Below are positions 25,231 through 34,939 of a stretch of DNA of 64,000 nucleotides, in pieces (positions within the stretch are counted from its first letter, which is position 1; each line of letters begins with the position of its first letter). This DNA comes from Methylobacter sp. (lineage in GTDB: Bacteria; Pseudomonadota; Gammaproteobacteria; Methylococcales; Methylomonadaceae). Location of the stretch: contig NZ_JAUXVR010000007.1 of NCBI RefSeq assembly GCF_030680395.1, positions 1-64,000 on the forward strand, read 5' to 3'. A program made the position numbers and the translations under genes. Under the pieces are notes generated by a model, which worked only from the letters and a program-made list of their open reading frames with translations, was not told where the DNA came from and made no database searches.

Positions 25231-27936
25231 CTATTTGAGTAACTCATCAGACAGCAAGTGGTGTACCAGACTGGTCATATTATGCTGCTCGACCAGCAAT
25301 TGGGCTTTGTCCGCGTCGGCCTCAACATCCATACCGGCCTGATGATGCTCGCACAGATGCGCGCTAATCTGATGGATATTTTGATGCACGGCGTCAAGTG
25401 CATCAAACTCGCTTACATCGTGAAAATGACTGGCGCCTTCCTCAGAATACCACTGGCCAAAACGACATTGCTGATGATCCAGCAGCGACTCCGGAGTCGT
25501 GTGGTCACATGGATCATCAAGATTAGCGATCACCCGATTAGTCCAGCTGCGGTGCTTGGCTTCCGTGAGCAGCAACTCGAAATAATCCCGCGAAGTTAAA
25601 TAGGAGACGGGTAAGTTCCACAGCGGGTCCGGCGTAAACGCTGCCAGCCAGGTGTGCATGCGCTTCGCCGGCATCGGCTTGGCGAATCCGGAACCCTGCA
25701 TAACATCGCACCCCAGTTCCATTAACATTAATATCTGGTCGACGTACTCTACACCTTTAGCAATCACTTGAAACCGGGAGGATGCGGCCAATCCGACCAC
25801 ACCCTCAACAATTGCCATGTCTTCCCGGTCTGTCAGCATATCGGAAACAAAACTCAAGTCGACTTTCAAGGCATCGACAGCAAGATGATTCAAGCGTACC
25901 AGCGATTGCACCAGCGATGAAAACCCGGTGCCAAAGTCATCCAGCGTAACGCGGATTCCCATGGCACGGCATCTGCGAATCGCATCCGCTCCGGCAATCA
26001 CATCCTTTAATGCGGCCGTTTCAATAATTTCTATTTCCAATCTCTGAATGATTTCAGAGTCATGCCCGGCAAGCAATTCTTGCAGACGTTGTAAAAATTG
26101 CTGATTGTGGAATTGGCGGGCGGAAATATTGACGCTGACCTGAATGTTAAATCCCGCCTTACGCCATTCATTCAGTTGCAGCAAGGCTTTCTGTATTGTC
26201 CATTCGCCCAAGGCGATAATCAGGTCATCGTGTTCGATCACGGGCATGAATTCGGACGGCGCCAATATACCAAGCACAGCATGATTCCAGTATACCGATG
26301 CGTCGGCGCCCACTACTTTACCCAAGCGGCAATTAACTTTGGGTTGATAATAAAGTTCGAATTGCCCTTTAACCAATGCGTCGTCGATTTTCTTGAGAAA
26401 ATCCTGAGTCGTTTGATTACGTATTTCGTGTACGGAGTTAAACAGTTTGTAGCCATTTTTGCTATTTTGCTTAACCTCATACATGACCTGATCGGCATGG
26501 CGTAACAGTAAATCCGGGTCGCTACTGTCTTCGGGAAACAGAGTGACGCCGATGCTGGCTGAAATATGCGCAACCTGTCCGAAGATTCGGTACGGGGCCG
26601 CTATGGCGGAGACGATGCGTGCCAGCGTCTGTTCGCATTCACTGACTGTTGTAAAGCCGCCGAGCAGCAGGGCAAACTCATCGCCACCGAAACGGGCGGC
26701 GGTGTCTTCCTGACGTATACATTCTTTTAAGCGCTGAGCCACATCCCATAACAGCTGGTCGCCTGATGCATGACCTAGCGTATCGTTAACTTGTTTGAAG
26801 CCATCCAGATCAAGCATACAGACGGCGGCAATCTCCTTGTTACGACGACAGCGAGCCAAAGTCTGGTGCATGCGGTCAGCCAATAAAACCCGGTTAGGTA
26901 ATTGGGTAAGCGAGTCGTAGAAAGCCAGATTGTTGATTTTTTCTTCTATAACCTTGCGCTCGGTAATATCGGTATAAGTAGCGACATAATTGATAACCTC
27001 GCCACCATTGTTTTTGACTGCCGTGATAGTGACAAAGGTAGGAAGCACCTCCGCATTTTTGAGCTGATTCCAGATTTCGCCCTGCCATGTACCTGTATGA
27101 GTAATACTGTCCCACATCGAGGCATAAAAATCCTCATCATGCCGGCCGGATTTTAATATATTCATCCTCCGATTAAGCAGCTCTTCGCTTGAATAACCGG
27201 TGAGCCTGATAAAGGCCTGATTGACTTTGATAATGACATTGTTGGTGTCGGTGATGACCATGCCTTCCTGGGACTCGAAGGCGGTGGCGGCGATATGAAG
27301 TTCGGTTTCCGCCTGTTTGCGCTCGGTGATGTCGGTGATAAAGCCGTGCCAGAGTGTTGAGCCGTCAGCCAGCCGTTGCGGTAGCGCATTGCCGAATAAC
27401 CAGCATTCCGGCTCATCGCCGAACTTCAACCGATATTCCTGAGTCCAAGGTATTAAGTCTTGGGCCGAGGTTTGAATGGAGGCTAGATGATTCTCTAAAT
27501 CATCGGGATGTACAACGGTAAACACATAGGATGCATCTTCACGAACATCCTCCGGACTAATCCGATAAATCTTAAGCAGACCTTCATTGGCGTAAGGCAC
27601 GCAACAACTGCCGTCGAGGCGCAGTTGAAATTGAAAAACAATTCCAGGCGCCTGGCTGGCGATTTTTTGGAGTCGATCCACCGCTTCCTGCCGCATTGTT
27701 TCCGCTTGTTTCTGCTTAATTAATTGAGTCTTAAGCGGGCGAAATACCAGAAAATAGATAGCGGGAAAGATCAGAGTCAAAAGCCACACAGCATCAATCA
27801 GCGCGGTGAGCCAACGCGAAAGCGGCGGCAACAACATGTCGATAAACAACATGACCAGCGCTTCGCCGACAAAAATGGAAGCGATCAATGCTAACAGCAG
27901 ATATTTGACTGACCGAGAATCTTTAATTGAAATCAT
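25231..27936 (-). CDS. membrane PAS-GGDEF-EAL-CZB sensor protein
   Basis: About 901 residues. Two N-terminal transmembrane helices (about 10-65), two PAS domains (about 80-205 and 215-330), then GGDEF with an intact active site (RFGGDEFALLL), so cyclic-di-GMP synthesis is likely. The EAL domain (about 510-760) is degenerate: GADASVYWN replaces G-x-EAL-x-RW and AKGVEY replaces AEGVET, though DDFGTGFSSL is kept. The C-terminus is a CZB zinc-binding domain (HRSW, CRFGQWY, HQNIH, EHHQAG). The ATG at 27936 is preferred to a GTG at 27948. A bacteriohemerythrin gene follows. Likely a redox or zinc-responsive diguanylate cyclase. Confidence 0.9.
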   Translation of the reverse strand: MISIKDSRSVKYLLLALIASIFVGEALVMLFIDMLLPPLSRWLTALIDAVWLLTLIFPAIYFLVFRPLKTQLIKQKQAETMRQEAVDRLQKIASQAPGIVFQFQLRLDGSCCVPYANEGLLKIYRISPEDVREDASYVFTVVHPDDLENHLASIQTSAQDLIPWTQEYRLKFGDEPECWLFGNALPQRLADGSTLWHGFITDITERKQAETELHIAATAFESQEGMVITDTNNVIIKVNQAFIRLTGYSSEELLNRRMNILKSGRHDEDFYASMWDSITHTGTWQGEIWNQLKNAEVLPTFVTITAVKNNGGEVINYVATYTDITERKVIEEKINNLAFYDSLTQLPNRVLLADRMHQTLARCRRNKEIAAVCMLDLDGFKQVNDTLGHASGDQLLWDVAQRLKECIRQEDTAARFGGDEFALLLGGFTTVSECEQTLARIVSAIAAPYRIFGQVAHISASIGVTLFPEDSSDPDLLLRHADQVMYEVKQNSKNGYKLFNSVHEIRNQTTQDFLKKIDDALVKGQFELYYQPKVNCRLGKVVGADASVYWNHAVLGILAPSEFMPVIEHDDLIIALGEWTIQKALLQLNEWRKAGFNIQVSVNISARQFHNQQFLQRLQELLAGHDSEIIQRLEIEIIETAALKDVIAGADAIRRCRAMGIRVTLDDFGTGFSSLVQSLVRLNHLAVDALKVDLSFVSDMLTDREDMAIVEGVVGLAASSRFQVIAKGVEYVDQILMLMELGCDVMQGSGFAKPMPAKRMHTWLAAFTPDPLWNLPVSYLTSRDYFELLLTEAKHRSWTNRVIANLDDPCDHTTPESLLDHQQCRFGQWYSEEGASHFHDVSEFDALDAVHQNIHQISAHLCEHHQAGMDVEADADKAQLLVEQHNMTSLVHHLLSDELLK

Positions 27937-28172
27937 GCCAATTCTCACTCATCAAAGACGCATTTTTTGGGAGTGGAAACCCGCTCATTACTTCTTTCCT
28001 TCAGGCAGTCAAATTGTGTGTAATCATTTACTGATACTGTAGCAGCATAACAATAACCTTCCAATTTGTCTAACGGCGTTTATCCTTGCCGGTTTAGAGA
28101 GCGAATTTATTCCCTGTCTTTTTTTATTGCCGTTTTATAGAGACCTCCACTTAAAGATGGAAAGGTTACCGG

Positions 28173-29210
28173 TCACGCAGTAGGCAAGAATCTTTCGCTC
28201 AGCACCTGTTTATCGGGCACACCTTTGGCGTGCGCGGCCGCTTCGGCAGCATCGATCAAAGCCGGCGGTCCGCACAGGTAAATGTCAGGCAACACAGCCG
28301 CAGCCGCCAGATCTTGAGTCAGGGCATCCACCGGCGTACCGCTAAAACCCAGCCAGTTATCTTCCGGTTTCCAGACGCAGTAAATTACCTGAAGCTGGGG
28401 CAGTTCCGCTTGCAACGCTTCCAGCTCGGTCTGGCAAAACAAATCTTCGGCCCGATTTGCGCCGAAATAGAGCCGTGCCGGATGCGGTTCCTGAAACTCG
28501 GCCATGCGTCTTAACATGGACATCATCGGTGCCAGACCTGTGCCGCCGGCTACAAACCAGCGCGGTCTCAGGCCGCTTTCATGCAAGCCGAACGCGCCTT
28601 TGGGACCGTGAACGATCAACGTTTGTCCGACAGCCGCCTGCTCCCGTAGCCAAGTGGAAAAAAGCCCGCCGGGTTGCAGACGGATCAAAAACTCCAGCCG
28701 ACCTTCCCAGTTGCCGGTATTGGCAAGCGAATAGGCGCGCTTGATGTCTTGTCCAGGCACTTCCAGTTCCATAAACTGGCCGGGTTCAAACTCGGCCACG
28801 CTGCCGCTGTCTTCATCCTGCGCCAAGCGCAGTTCCAAACGCAGGGTATTTTCGCCCACGGAATCGATAGCAGTAATTTCGGCGTTTCTGACCTTGATTT
28901 CACCGATCAGAATACGGTCATGATCAAAGGGCAGGTCAATGCGCAAATCGCTTTGAGGAAAGGTGCAACAAAGCAGGGTGCCGCCCTTTGCTTTATCGTC
29001 TACGGGCAAGGCGGCGGGGTTGTGTTTGCCCAAGGTAAAGTCGCCGTGGGTGACATCGGCATAGCAAGTACCGCAACTGCCCTGTCCGCACTGAGCGGGC
29101 AATACGATATGCGCATCGGCGGCCGCTTCCAGCAGATTTTGGTCTGCGGCGCATTCGAAACGGAGCTGTTCCCCGTCTCGGGTGGTCAGTTCAATAGTGT
29201 GAGTGTTCAT
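28173..29210 (-). CDS. MmoC-like ferredoxin/FAD NADH reductase, probable Hcp partner
   Basis: 345 residues. The N-terminal plant-type 2Fe-2S domain has CGQGSCGTCYAD and a distal Cys (LLCCTF). The FAD domain has RAYSLANTG and the NAD domain GGTGLAPMMSMLR and CGPPALIDAA. Length and many stretches (FEPGQFMELEVPGQD, EGRLEFLIR) resemble the methane monooxygenase reductase MmoC. No mmo hydroxylase genes are near; the gene follows hcp by 141 bases, so it more likely feeds electrons to Hcp (the role of Hcr in E. coli). The start at 29210 is chosen because the upstream extension to 29324 is encoded by a dispersed repeat. Confidence 0.88.
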   Translation of the reverse strand: MNTHTIELTTRDGEQLRFECAADQNLLEAAADAHIVLPAQCGQGSCGTCYADVTHGDFTLGKHNPAALPVDDKAKGGTLLCCTFPQSDLRIDLPFDHDRILIGEIKVRNAEITAIDSVGENTLRLELRLAQDEDSGSVAEFEPGQFMELEVPGQDIKRAYSLANTGNWEGRLEFLIRLQPGGLFSTWLREQAAVGQTLIVHGPKGAFGLHESGLRPRWFVAGGTGLAPMMSMLRRMAEFQEPHPARLYFGANRAEDLFCQTELEALQAELPQLQVIYCVWKPEDNWLGFSGTPVDALTQDLAAAAVLPDIYLCGPPALIDAAEAAAHAKGVPDKQVLSERFLPTA

Positions 29211-29291
29211 GTTTCGGTTGGACTCCAAATAAAAAATGTTGCCGGAAAAACTTACGTTTCCGGCAGCAAGAGGGAGGATTAGGCTCCTGTC

Positions 29292-29329
29292 CGTTCGCCC
29301 TGAGCTTGTCGAAAGGCTCAGCACGAACG
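29292..29329. repeat. dispersed palindromic repeat (CGTTCGCCCTGAGC type)
   Basis: CGTTCGCCCTGAGC then CTTGTCGAAAG then GCTCAGCACGAACG: nested arms CGTTCG/CGAACG and TGAGC/GCTCA. This sequence type is, as I recall, scattered in many proteobacterial genomes. It lies between hcp and the reductase gene and could process or attenuate the joint transcript. Confidence 0.75.
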
Positions 29330-29351
29330 ACTTAAATCAACAGTATTAAGA

Positions 29352-31019
29352 TTAAGCCGCTTTGCGCGTCAGCGATGCTTCGATGTCAGCCTGCGCGGTG
29401 GTAATCGGCAACAGCCCGTATTTATCGACCAGTACCTGGACCAAATTTGGCGTCAGGAAGGCGGGCAGCGTGGGGCCGAGGCGAATATTGCGGATACCCA
29501 GCGCCAGCAAGGTCAGCAGCACGGCGGCGGCTTTTTGCTCAAACCATGATACGACCAGTGATAAGGGCAGCTCGTTAACGCCGCACTCAAAAGCGCCGGC
29601 CAGCGCGGTGGCAATTTTGATCGCCGAATAACTGTCGTTGCATTGGCCTAAATCCAGCAGGCGCGGAATGCCGCCGATATCGCCGAAATCATGCTGATTA
29701 AAGCGGTATTTGGCGCAGCCCAAGGTCATCACCACAGTGTCCTGCGGGGCCTGTTCGGCGAAATCAGTGTAGTAATTGCGACCTGATGCAGCGCCGTCAC
29801 AGCCGCCTACCAGAAAGAAGTGGCGAATGGCGCCGGACTTGACCGCGTCAATCACCTTGTCGGCCACGCCCAGCACAGCATCGTGACCGAAACCGACGGT
29901 GACGACTTTTTCGTCGGCATCCTCTTTAAAGCCGGGTAATGCATTGGCAGCCTGGATTAGCGGCGCAAAATTCTTGTCGCTGATATGGCGCACGCCGGGC
30001 CAGCCTACCGGGCCTGCGGTAAAAATACGCTGACGGTATTGGGCTTGCGGCTCGATGATGCAGTTGGAGGTCATCAAAATGGCGCCCGGAAACTCGGCAA
30101 ACTCTTTTTGTTGATCCTGCCATGCGCCGCCGTAATTGCCGACCAGATGCGGATAAGCCTTGAGCTTCGGGTAAGCATGGGAAGGCAGCATTTCGCCGTG
30201 CGTGTAAATATTGATGCCTGTGTCTTTGGTTTGCTCCAGCAAAGCGGCCAGATCGCCCAGATCGTGACCGGAGACCAGAATGGCTTTGCCTTTGATCGGA
30301 GTAATGCGGACTTGAGTCGGCTGTTGCGCGCCGAAAGTGCCGGTGTTGGCCTTATCCAATAACGCCATGACTTCAAGATTTAAAGTACCCAACGCCATAG
30401 ACTGATTCAACAACGCTTCGGTATCGGTGGGATCATTGCTTAAAAAATCCAGCGCATCTTCGATTCCGGCATAAACAGTATCGCTTTCCCCGCCCAACAC
30501 GTAAGCATGATGAGCATAGGCGCAAACGCCCTTAAGACCGTAAAGCACCAACGAACGCAGGCCGATAATGTCCTCGCCGACTTGGTCGAGTCCGGCATTG
30601 ATGCCCACGTCGGCAGCCTGTTTGAGCATTCCGTCCATGTCGGCAGCGGGCTGCCAGGCAGCTGGACCGGTGAGTTGTTCAGGCGTAAGGCCTGATGCAA
30701 GCGCAGCTTGAATGTAGCTCGCCTTGACCCGATCCCGTACCTGGGCGGCTTCCTGTATCAGGGTAACGAAGCGGGTGGCGTTGAAGTTCACATTGGTCAA
30801 GGTAGTGAACATCGCGTACAGCATAAATTCGCCGGCTGCATTATCCGGGGCATTCAGGGCGCGGGCGCGTTTGGCGTACTGGGCAATGCCCTTGACGCCG
30901 TGAATCAGTAAATCCTGCAAATCGGAAGTCGTGGCGTCTTTGCCGCACATGCCTTTGGCAGTAGCGCAACCGCTGTCGGCATTGGAGCGGTCGGTTTGTT
31001 CGCATTGGTAACAAAACAT
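29352..31019 (-). CDS. hcp: hybrid-cluster protein (hydroxylamine / NO reductase)
   Basis: 555 residues, as in E. coli Hcp. The N-terminal cluster motif CYQCEQT with [10 protein letters not shown] is the proximal Fe-S site. Hybrid-cluster ligands appear in the C-terminal two-thirds: [32 protein letters not shown] and FECGVNELP. Hcp reduces nitric oxide or hydroxylamine in nitrosative stress, with electrons from an NADH reductase encoded next. The divergent norR-type gene indicates NO-dependent, sigma-54 control; I did not find a -24/-12 promoter with exact spacing. Confidence 0.96.
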   Translation of the reverse strand: MFCYQCEQTDRSNADSGCATAKGMCGKDATTSDLQDLLIHGVKGIAQYAKRARALNAPDNAAGEFMLYAMFTTLTNVNFNATRFVTLIQEAAQVRDRVKASYIQAALASGLTPEQLTGPAAWQPAADMDGMLKQAADVGINAGLDQVGEDIIGLRSLVLYGLKGVCAYAHHAYVLGGESDTVYAGIEDALDFLSNDPTDTEALLNQSMALGTLNLEVMALLDKANTGTFGAQQPTQVRITPIKGKAILVSGHDLGDLAALLEQTKDTGINIYTHGEMLPSHAYPKLKAYPHLVGNYGGAWQDQQKEFAEFPGAILMTSNCIIEPQAQYRQRIFTAGPVGWPGVRHISDKNFAPLIQAANALPGFKEDADEKVVTVGFGHDAVLGVADKVIDAVKSGAIRHFFLVGGCDGAASGRNYYTDFAEQAPQDTVVMTLGCAKYRFNQHDFGDIGGIPRLLDLGQCNDSYSAIKIATALAGAFECGVNELPLSLVVSWFEQKAAAVLLTLLALGIRNIRLGPTLPAFLTPNLVQVLVDKYGLLPITTAQADIEASLTRKAA

Positions 31020-31097
31020 CAGGTACTCTCCTCAAATTAATAAATCAGCTAGGGTGGCAGAAGAATGCTGCCCCATATGTAGCAACTTAAGACATAT

Positions 31098-31158
31098 CAC
31101 CACGAAGACACGAAGAACAACCAAGGTAAAACTTCGTGCCCTTCGTGTCTTCGTGGTG
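31098..31158. repeat. dispersed CACCACGAAGACAC inverted repeat, copy 2
   Basis: CACCACGAAGACAC (31098-31111) and GTGTCTTCGTGGTG (31145-31158) are the same perfect 14-base arms as at 13770-13838. Here the repeat sits in the hcp/norR divergent promoter region, about 80 bases upstream of hcp, where a bidirectional terminator would not be expected. Confidence 0.85.
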
Positions 31159-31301
31159 AATTAATTAATCTAAGTTGGTGCTTATAGATAAGAGCACTTA
31201 CCATGCCAAGCAAAAAACCTTATGTTTTCAGGTGTTGCCAAAGTATCGTTGTATAATTAACATCAGCTTCAAGTTGTTTAATTGACATCAACGTTATCAC
31301 T

Positions 31302-32843
31302 ATGACGACAAACTCATTTTCCGCCTCGTTAATTTCCATTGTTGCCGACCTGTCCGCGCGCATGTCGGCGGAACAACGCTACCAACGTTTGTTGGAACAT
31401 TTGTGCCGGATTTTTCCTTGCGATGCAGCGGCGTTGCTCAGGTTTGAAAACCATTGCCTGATACCGCTGGCAGTTAACGGCTTATCGGAAGATACCTTGG
31501 GACGGCGTTTTGTCGTCAGCGAGCATCCGCGTCTGGCGCAGATTTTGGCCTCCACTCAATCGGTGCGCTTTGCCGCCGATTCCGACCTGCCCGATCCGTA
31601 CGACGGATTGATTGAAACAGATAACGATCAACTGCTGGTGCATGATTGCATGGGGGTTACGCTGTTTATCGATGGCGAACCCTGGGGCGTTTTAACACTG
31701 GACGCGCTGACTCCCGGGATTTTTGACAATATCGACCCGCTGCAACTCAACACCTTTATCAGCCTGACAGCGGCCACGGTCAAGGCGGCGGGACTGATTG
31801 CCTCGTTGGAACAGCGGGTGCGTTATGCGACCCAAACCTTATTCAAGGAAAATACCGACCACGACATGATCGGCGACAGCGACTGCATGCGGAAATTGCG
31901 TAATGAAATTTCCATCGTCGCCCCGTCGGAGCTGGCGGTTTTAATTTTGGGCGAAACGGGAGTTGGTAAAGAACTGGTTGCCCTGCGCATTCATATGGAA
32001 TCGAATCGCGCCGATCAAGTCATGGTCTACGTCAATTGCGCGGCATTGCCTGAGAGTATTGCCGAGAGCGAGTTATTCGGCCATATTAAAGGTGCATTTT
32101 CCGGCGCCATCAGCGACCGGACCGGCAAGTTCGAGCTGGCCAACGGCGGCACGATTTTTCTGGATGAAATCGGCGAACTGCCGCTTTCCATACAGGCCAA
32201 GTTATTGCGCACCTTGCAAAACGGCGAGATACAGCGCGTCGGCAGCGATAAGCAAATCAAAGTCAATGTGCGGGTCATTGCCGCAACCAACCGCAATCTG
32301 CAACAGGAAGTCGCGGCGGGGTTGTTTCGCCCGGATCTTTACCATCGTCTGGCTGTTTATCCGATGCAGGTTCCGGCATTGCGCGAGCGGGGAAAAGACG
32401 TTTTATTGCTGGCCGGTGCTTTTCTGGAAAAAAACCAGCAGCGTTTGGGCGTTAAAAAGTTGCGTCTGGATCAGGACGCCAGGAAAGCCCTGTTGGATTA
32501 CCACTGGCCGGGCAACATCCGCGAGCTGGAGCATCTACTCAGCCGGGTGGCGTTAAAATCGGCGACCCCGGAAAATCGCCAGGCGGATTTCATCACCATT
32601 TCCCTGGCCTATCTGGATATAGTACCGAAGCCTTTGAATGCTCCGCATGTCGACGCCGTACTGGATTCATCGACAGCTTTGCCCGCGTCGATAGACTTTA
32701 AAAACACGGTTGACGAGTTTCAGCGCCAACTCATCCAGCAACAATTAGCGGCGCAACAGGGGAATATGGCTGCGACGGCGCGGGTACTGGGACTGGACCG
32801 GGGGAATTTTCATCGTCTGCTGAAACGCTTGGCGATTAAATAA
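31302..32843 (+). CDS. norR: NorR-type sigma-54-dependent activator
   Basis: 513 residues. An N-terminal GAF domain (about 20-170), a AAA+ domain with Walker A GETGVGKELVA and Walker B ANGGTIFLDEIGELP, and a C-terminal Fis-type helix-turn-helix (MAATARVLGLDRGNFHRLLKRL). The sigma-54-contacting loop reads GAFSGA instead of the usual GAFTGA. NorR senses NO through non-haem iron in its GAF domain and activates NO-detoxifying genes; hcp is divergent, its likely target. The stop is three bases from the convergent hsdM stop. Confidence 0.9.
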   Translation: MTTNSFSASLISIVADLSARMSAEQRYQRLLEHLCRIFPCDAAALLRFENHCLIPLAVNGLSEDTLGRRFVVSEHPRLAQILASTQSVRFAADSDLPDPYDGLIETDNDQLLVHDCMGVTLFIDGEPWGVLTLDALTPGIFDNIDPLQLNTFISLTAATVKAAGLIASLEQRVRYATQTLFKENTDHDMIGDSDCMRKLRNEISIVAPSELAVLILGETGVGKELVALRIHMESNRADQVMVYVNCAALPESIAESELFGHIKGAFSGAISDRTGKFELANGGTIFLDEIGELPLSIQAKLLRTLQNGEIQRVGSDKQIKVNVRVIAATNRNLQQEVAAGLFRPDLYHRLAVYPMQVPALRERGKDVLLLAGAFLEKNQQRLGVKKLRLDQDARKALLDYHWPGNIRELEHLLSRVALKSATPENRQADFITISLAYLDIVPKPLNAPHVDAVLDSSTALPASIDFKNTVDEFQRQLIQQQLAAQQGNMAATARVLGLDRGNFHRLLKRLAIK

Positions 32844-32846
32844 TGA

Positions 32847-34784
32847 TTACTCCACCAACAAACCCCGCAAATTGGCCATAGCCGTAGCCGCAATCTGCCC
32901 TTGCAGATTGATATTGTCGATAATCTCCAACACGGTGCGGGTATCAACAATTGCTTTAACATTGGGATTAACGGCTTTTAAATCATAAACCGCTGCATCA
33001 ATGTCAGCGGCCTTGGTTTGCGCCTCACGAACGGCTTTTTCCTTGATTTTTATCGCCTCTTCGATAGCCGATATTTTTTCCTTATCGGCCTTATCTTTTT
33101 TCAGCGCTTTCAAATCTTCTTTCAGCGGTAGTAATGCTTCAGTGAGGTTTTTAACCTCCTCCAGAAACGGCAGCATATCTGCCTGAGCCTTTGCACGGCG
33201 GGCGGTAAAGTCCATCGTCCAGGAAAAATCGCTGTTCGCTTCAGGAGTTCCATGTTTGGCAAGCAACCTTGCAACCGAAGGGAAAAATTTATCCTGATTG
33301 CCTTCCTGTTCCAGCCATTCAGCGGTCAATGGCCTAGGCAAATCAGCATCATCTAAAATGCCACCTTGCTTATCAAAGCCAAAATACGCCAAAGTCGTCG
33401 GCGTTTTCTTGCCGACCTTAATTTGCGACAAATCGTAATACCAGATGCGTTCGGTTTTTTTGCCCTTGGTAAAAAACAGCAGATTGGTTTTAACTCCGGC
33501 CCCCGCCGTTGAAAACACGCCGCCGGGCAAACTGATAATGCACCACAAATCGCATTCATCGACCAGCTTACGCTTGGTTTCGACAAAAGCGCTTTCATTG
33601 GTTCGGAACAACAAGCCCTCATCCAGCACAATGCCGCAACGCCCGCCTGCTTTGCCGTCCATCGGCATTTTCAGGTCAGCCAAAATATGTTGCAGGAATA
33701 AAACCTGGGTCGAACCGGTCTCAAAACTGTAATTCTTTTGCGCATCAGTGCCTTCCTTGCCGCCAAACGGCGGATTGGTCAGGATCACATCGAAAGTGGC
33801 CGGGGCTTGCTCAAACAAACCGGCATACGTAGGCCGGTTGGTCAGCGTATTGCCGTGCCATAAATTCGGTTGATCTATACCGTGCAAAATCAAATTGGCT
33901 AACGCAATAGGAAAAACCAGGTTCTCTTTTTCCCTACCGAAAAAAGTATCGTGTTTCAGCACATCCAACATCGTAGCGGCGGGCGCATTGCCCAAATTGC
34001 GGCTGATATGCTCAAACGCCACCGCCAAAAACCCGCCGGTGCCGCAACAAGGGTCGTAAACCGTCTCCCCGGCTTGCGGATCGAGAATATGCACCATGCC
34101 TCGAATCACTTCGCGCGGGGTAAAAAACTGGCCGCCGTCGGAGTTTTTCTCGCCCATTTTCAACAGCAAATCTTCATAGACTTGCGACAAGGTAAAAAAG
34201 TGAGTGTCGTCGATATGGTCGATATGGATTTCATGCACCTTGTCGAGAATATCGCGCAGATTGGTTTCACTATCGACCCGCACTTTTTCCACCGCCGTCA
34301 TAATCCGGCCGATTACTCGTTGCTTGCGGCTGGCATTGCTATTGGGCAACTGGCTGATAGGATCAATATCCAAACTGTGCAAATGCGGCAACAGCTCGTT
34401 ATTGATAAACTCGAACAGCTTGCCGTCGCCCGCCGCGTAAAGCTCCTTGCGCTTCCAGCCGATAGCTTGTTCTTCCGTATCCTCTTTATCGGCAAACGGC
34501 GCGGCCCAATCCTGCCAACGGTACGGCGCAGTCAAGGCCGGTGCATAATCGTTACCCAAAGCCTCGGCTTCTTCCCGCGCCTTTTGCTCTTGAGCATCCA
34601 GAATGCGCAAAAACAGGATCCAGGTCAATTCCGGCACATACTGCAAGGCGCTGGCGCAATTGGAGCGGCGCATCACATCGCAAATGGCTTTGACAAATGA
34701 GGATAGCGATTGCGTGGAAGCGATGGACTTGGGCGATTTGCCTTTTTTCGCTGTTTTTATCGTGTTGTCCAACTTGTTCTTCAT
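32847..34784 (-). CDS. hsdM: type I restriction-modification DNA methyltransferase HsdM
   Basis: 645 residues. An N-terminal helical HsdM_N domain with MRRSNCASALQYVPELTWILFLRILD, then the methylase: motif I VYDPCCGTGGFLAVAFEHIS and motif IV ILTNPPFGGKEG (NPPF, adenine N6 methylation). The C-terminal coiled coil (about 560-610, K/E/A-rich) probably contacts HsdS. It is the last gene of the operon hsdR-hsdS-(RAYT)-hsdM. The gap to hsdS is filled by REPs and a transposase, so its co-transcription with hsdR/S may be disturbed. Confidence 0.95.
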   Translation of the reverse strand: MKNKLDNTIKTAKKGKSPKSIASTQSLSSFVKAICDVMRRSNCASALQYVPELTWILFLRILDAQEQKAREEAEALGNDYAPALTAPYRWQDWAAPFADKEDTEEQAIGWKRKELYAAGDGKLFEFINNELLPHLHSLDIDPISQLPNSNASRKQRVIGRIMTAVEKVRVDSETNLRDILDKVHEIHIDHIDDTHFFTLSQVYEDLLLKMGEKNSDGGQFFTPREVIRGMVHILDPQAGETVYDPCCGTGGFLAVAFEHISRNLGNAPAATMLDVLKHDTFFGREKENLVFPIALANLILHGIDQPNLWHGNTLTNRPTYAGLFEQAPATFDVILTNPPFGGKEGTDAQKNYSFETGSTQVLFLQHILADLKMPMDGKAGGRCGIVLDEGLLFRTNESAFVETKRKLVDECDLWCIISLPGGVFSTAGAGVKTNLLFFTKGKKTERIWYYDLSQIKVGKKTPTTLAYFGFDKQGGILDDADLPRPLTAEWLEQEGNQDKFFPSVARLLAKHGTPEANSDFSWTMDFTARRAKAQADMLPFLEEVKNLTEALLPLKEDLKALKKDKADKEKISAIEEAIKIKEKAVREAQTKAADIDAAVYDLKAVNPNVKAIVDTRTVLEIIDNINLQGQIAATAMANLRGLLVE

Positions 34785-34800
34785 AATTGATGATAATTTC

Positions 34801-34823
34801 GTAGGAGCGGGCCATGCCCGCGA
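34801..34823. repeat. REP unit upstream of hsdM
   Basis: GTAGGAGCGGGCCATGCCCG followed by CGA: a GCGGGC/GCCCGC hairpin with a GTAGGA lead. It is the same unit as at 35445, 35586, 35631, 36122 and 36167. It lies 17 bases before the hsdM start and in inverted orientation to the REP at 35445, so the two REPs bracket the RAYT gene. Confidence 0.88.
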
Positions 34824-34871
34824 AAATAATATTTAAATAACCTGAAATTCGAGAGCTCATATTTTAATTTC

Positions 34872-34901
34872 GACCATTACGAGGACATCCTCGTAATGGT
34901 C
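34872..34901. repeat. perfect 14-base inverted repeat between RAYT gene and hsdM
   Basis: GACCATTACGAGGA (34872-34885) and TCCTCGTAATGGTC (34888-34901) pair perfectly around a 2-base gap. It lies between the RAYT stop and the REP before hsdM. There is no T-run on the minus-strand side, so a terminator role is uncertain. Confidence 0.75.
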
Positions 34902-34939
34902 TTAAATCACCTGATTAAAACCACGTTTGTGACTAACAA

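Noticed and set aside
28173-29210. True soluble methane monooxygenase reductase (mmoC)
   Set aside because: No mmoX, mmoY, mmoZ or mmoB genes are nearby and it follows hcp, so a role with Hcp is more likely, although the sequence likeness is strong.
31060-31085. Sigma-54 -24/-12 promoter upstream of hcp
   Set aside because: TGGCA and TGCT-like words exist but the GG to GC spacing is 9 or 12 bases, not the required 10.
33951-34700. 249-codon plus-strand frame opposite hsdM
   Set aside because: It overlaps conserved HsdM motifs on the other strand and has no recognisable domain.
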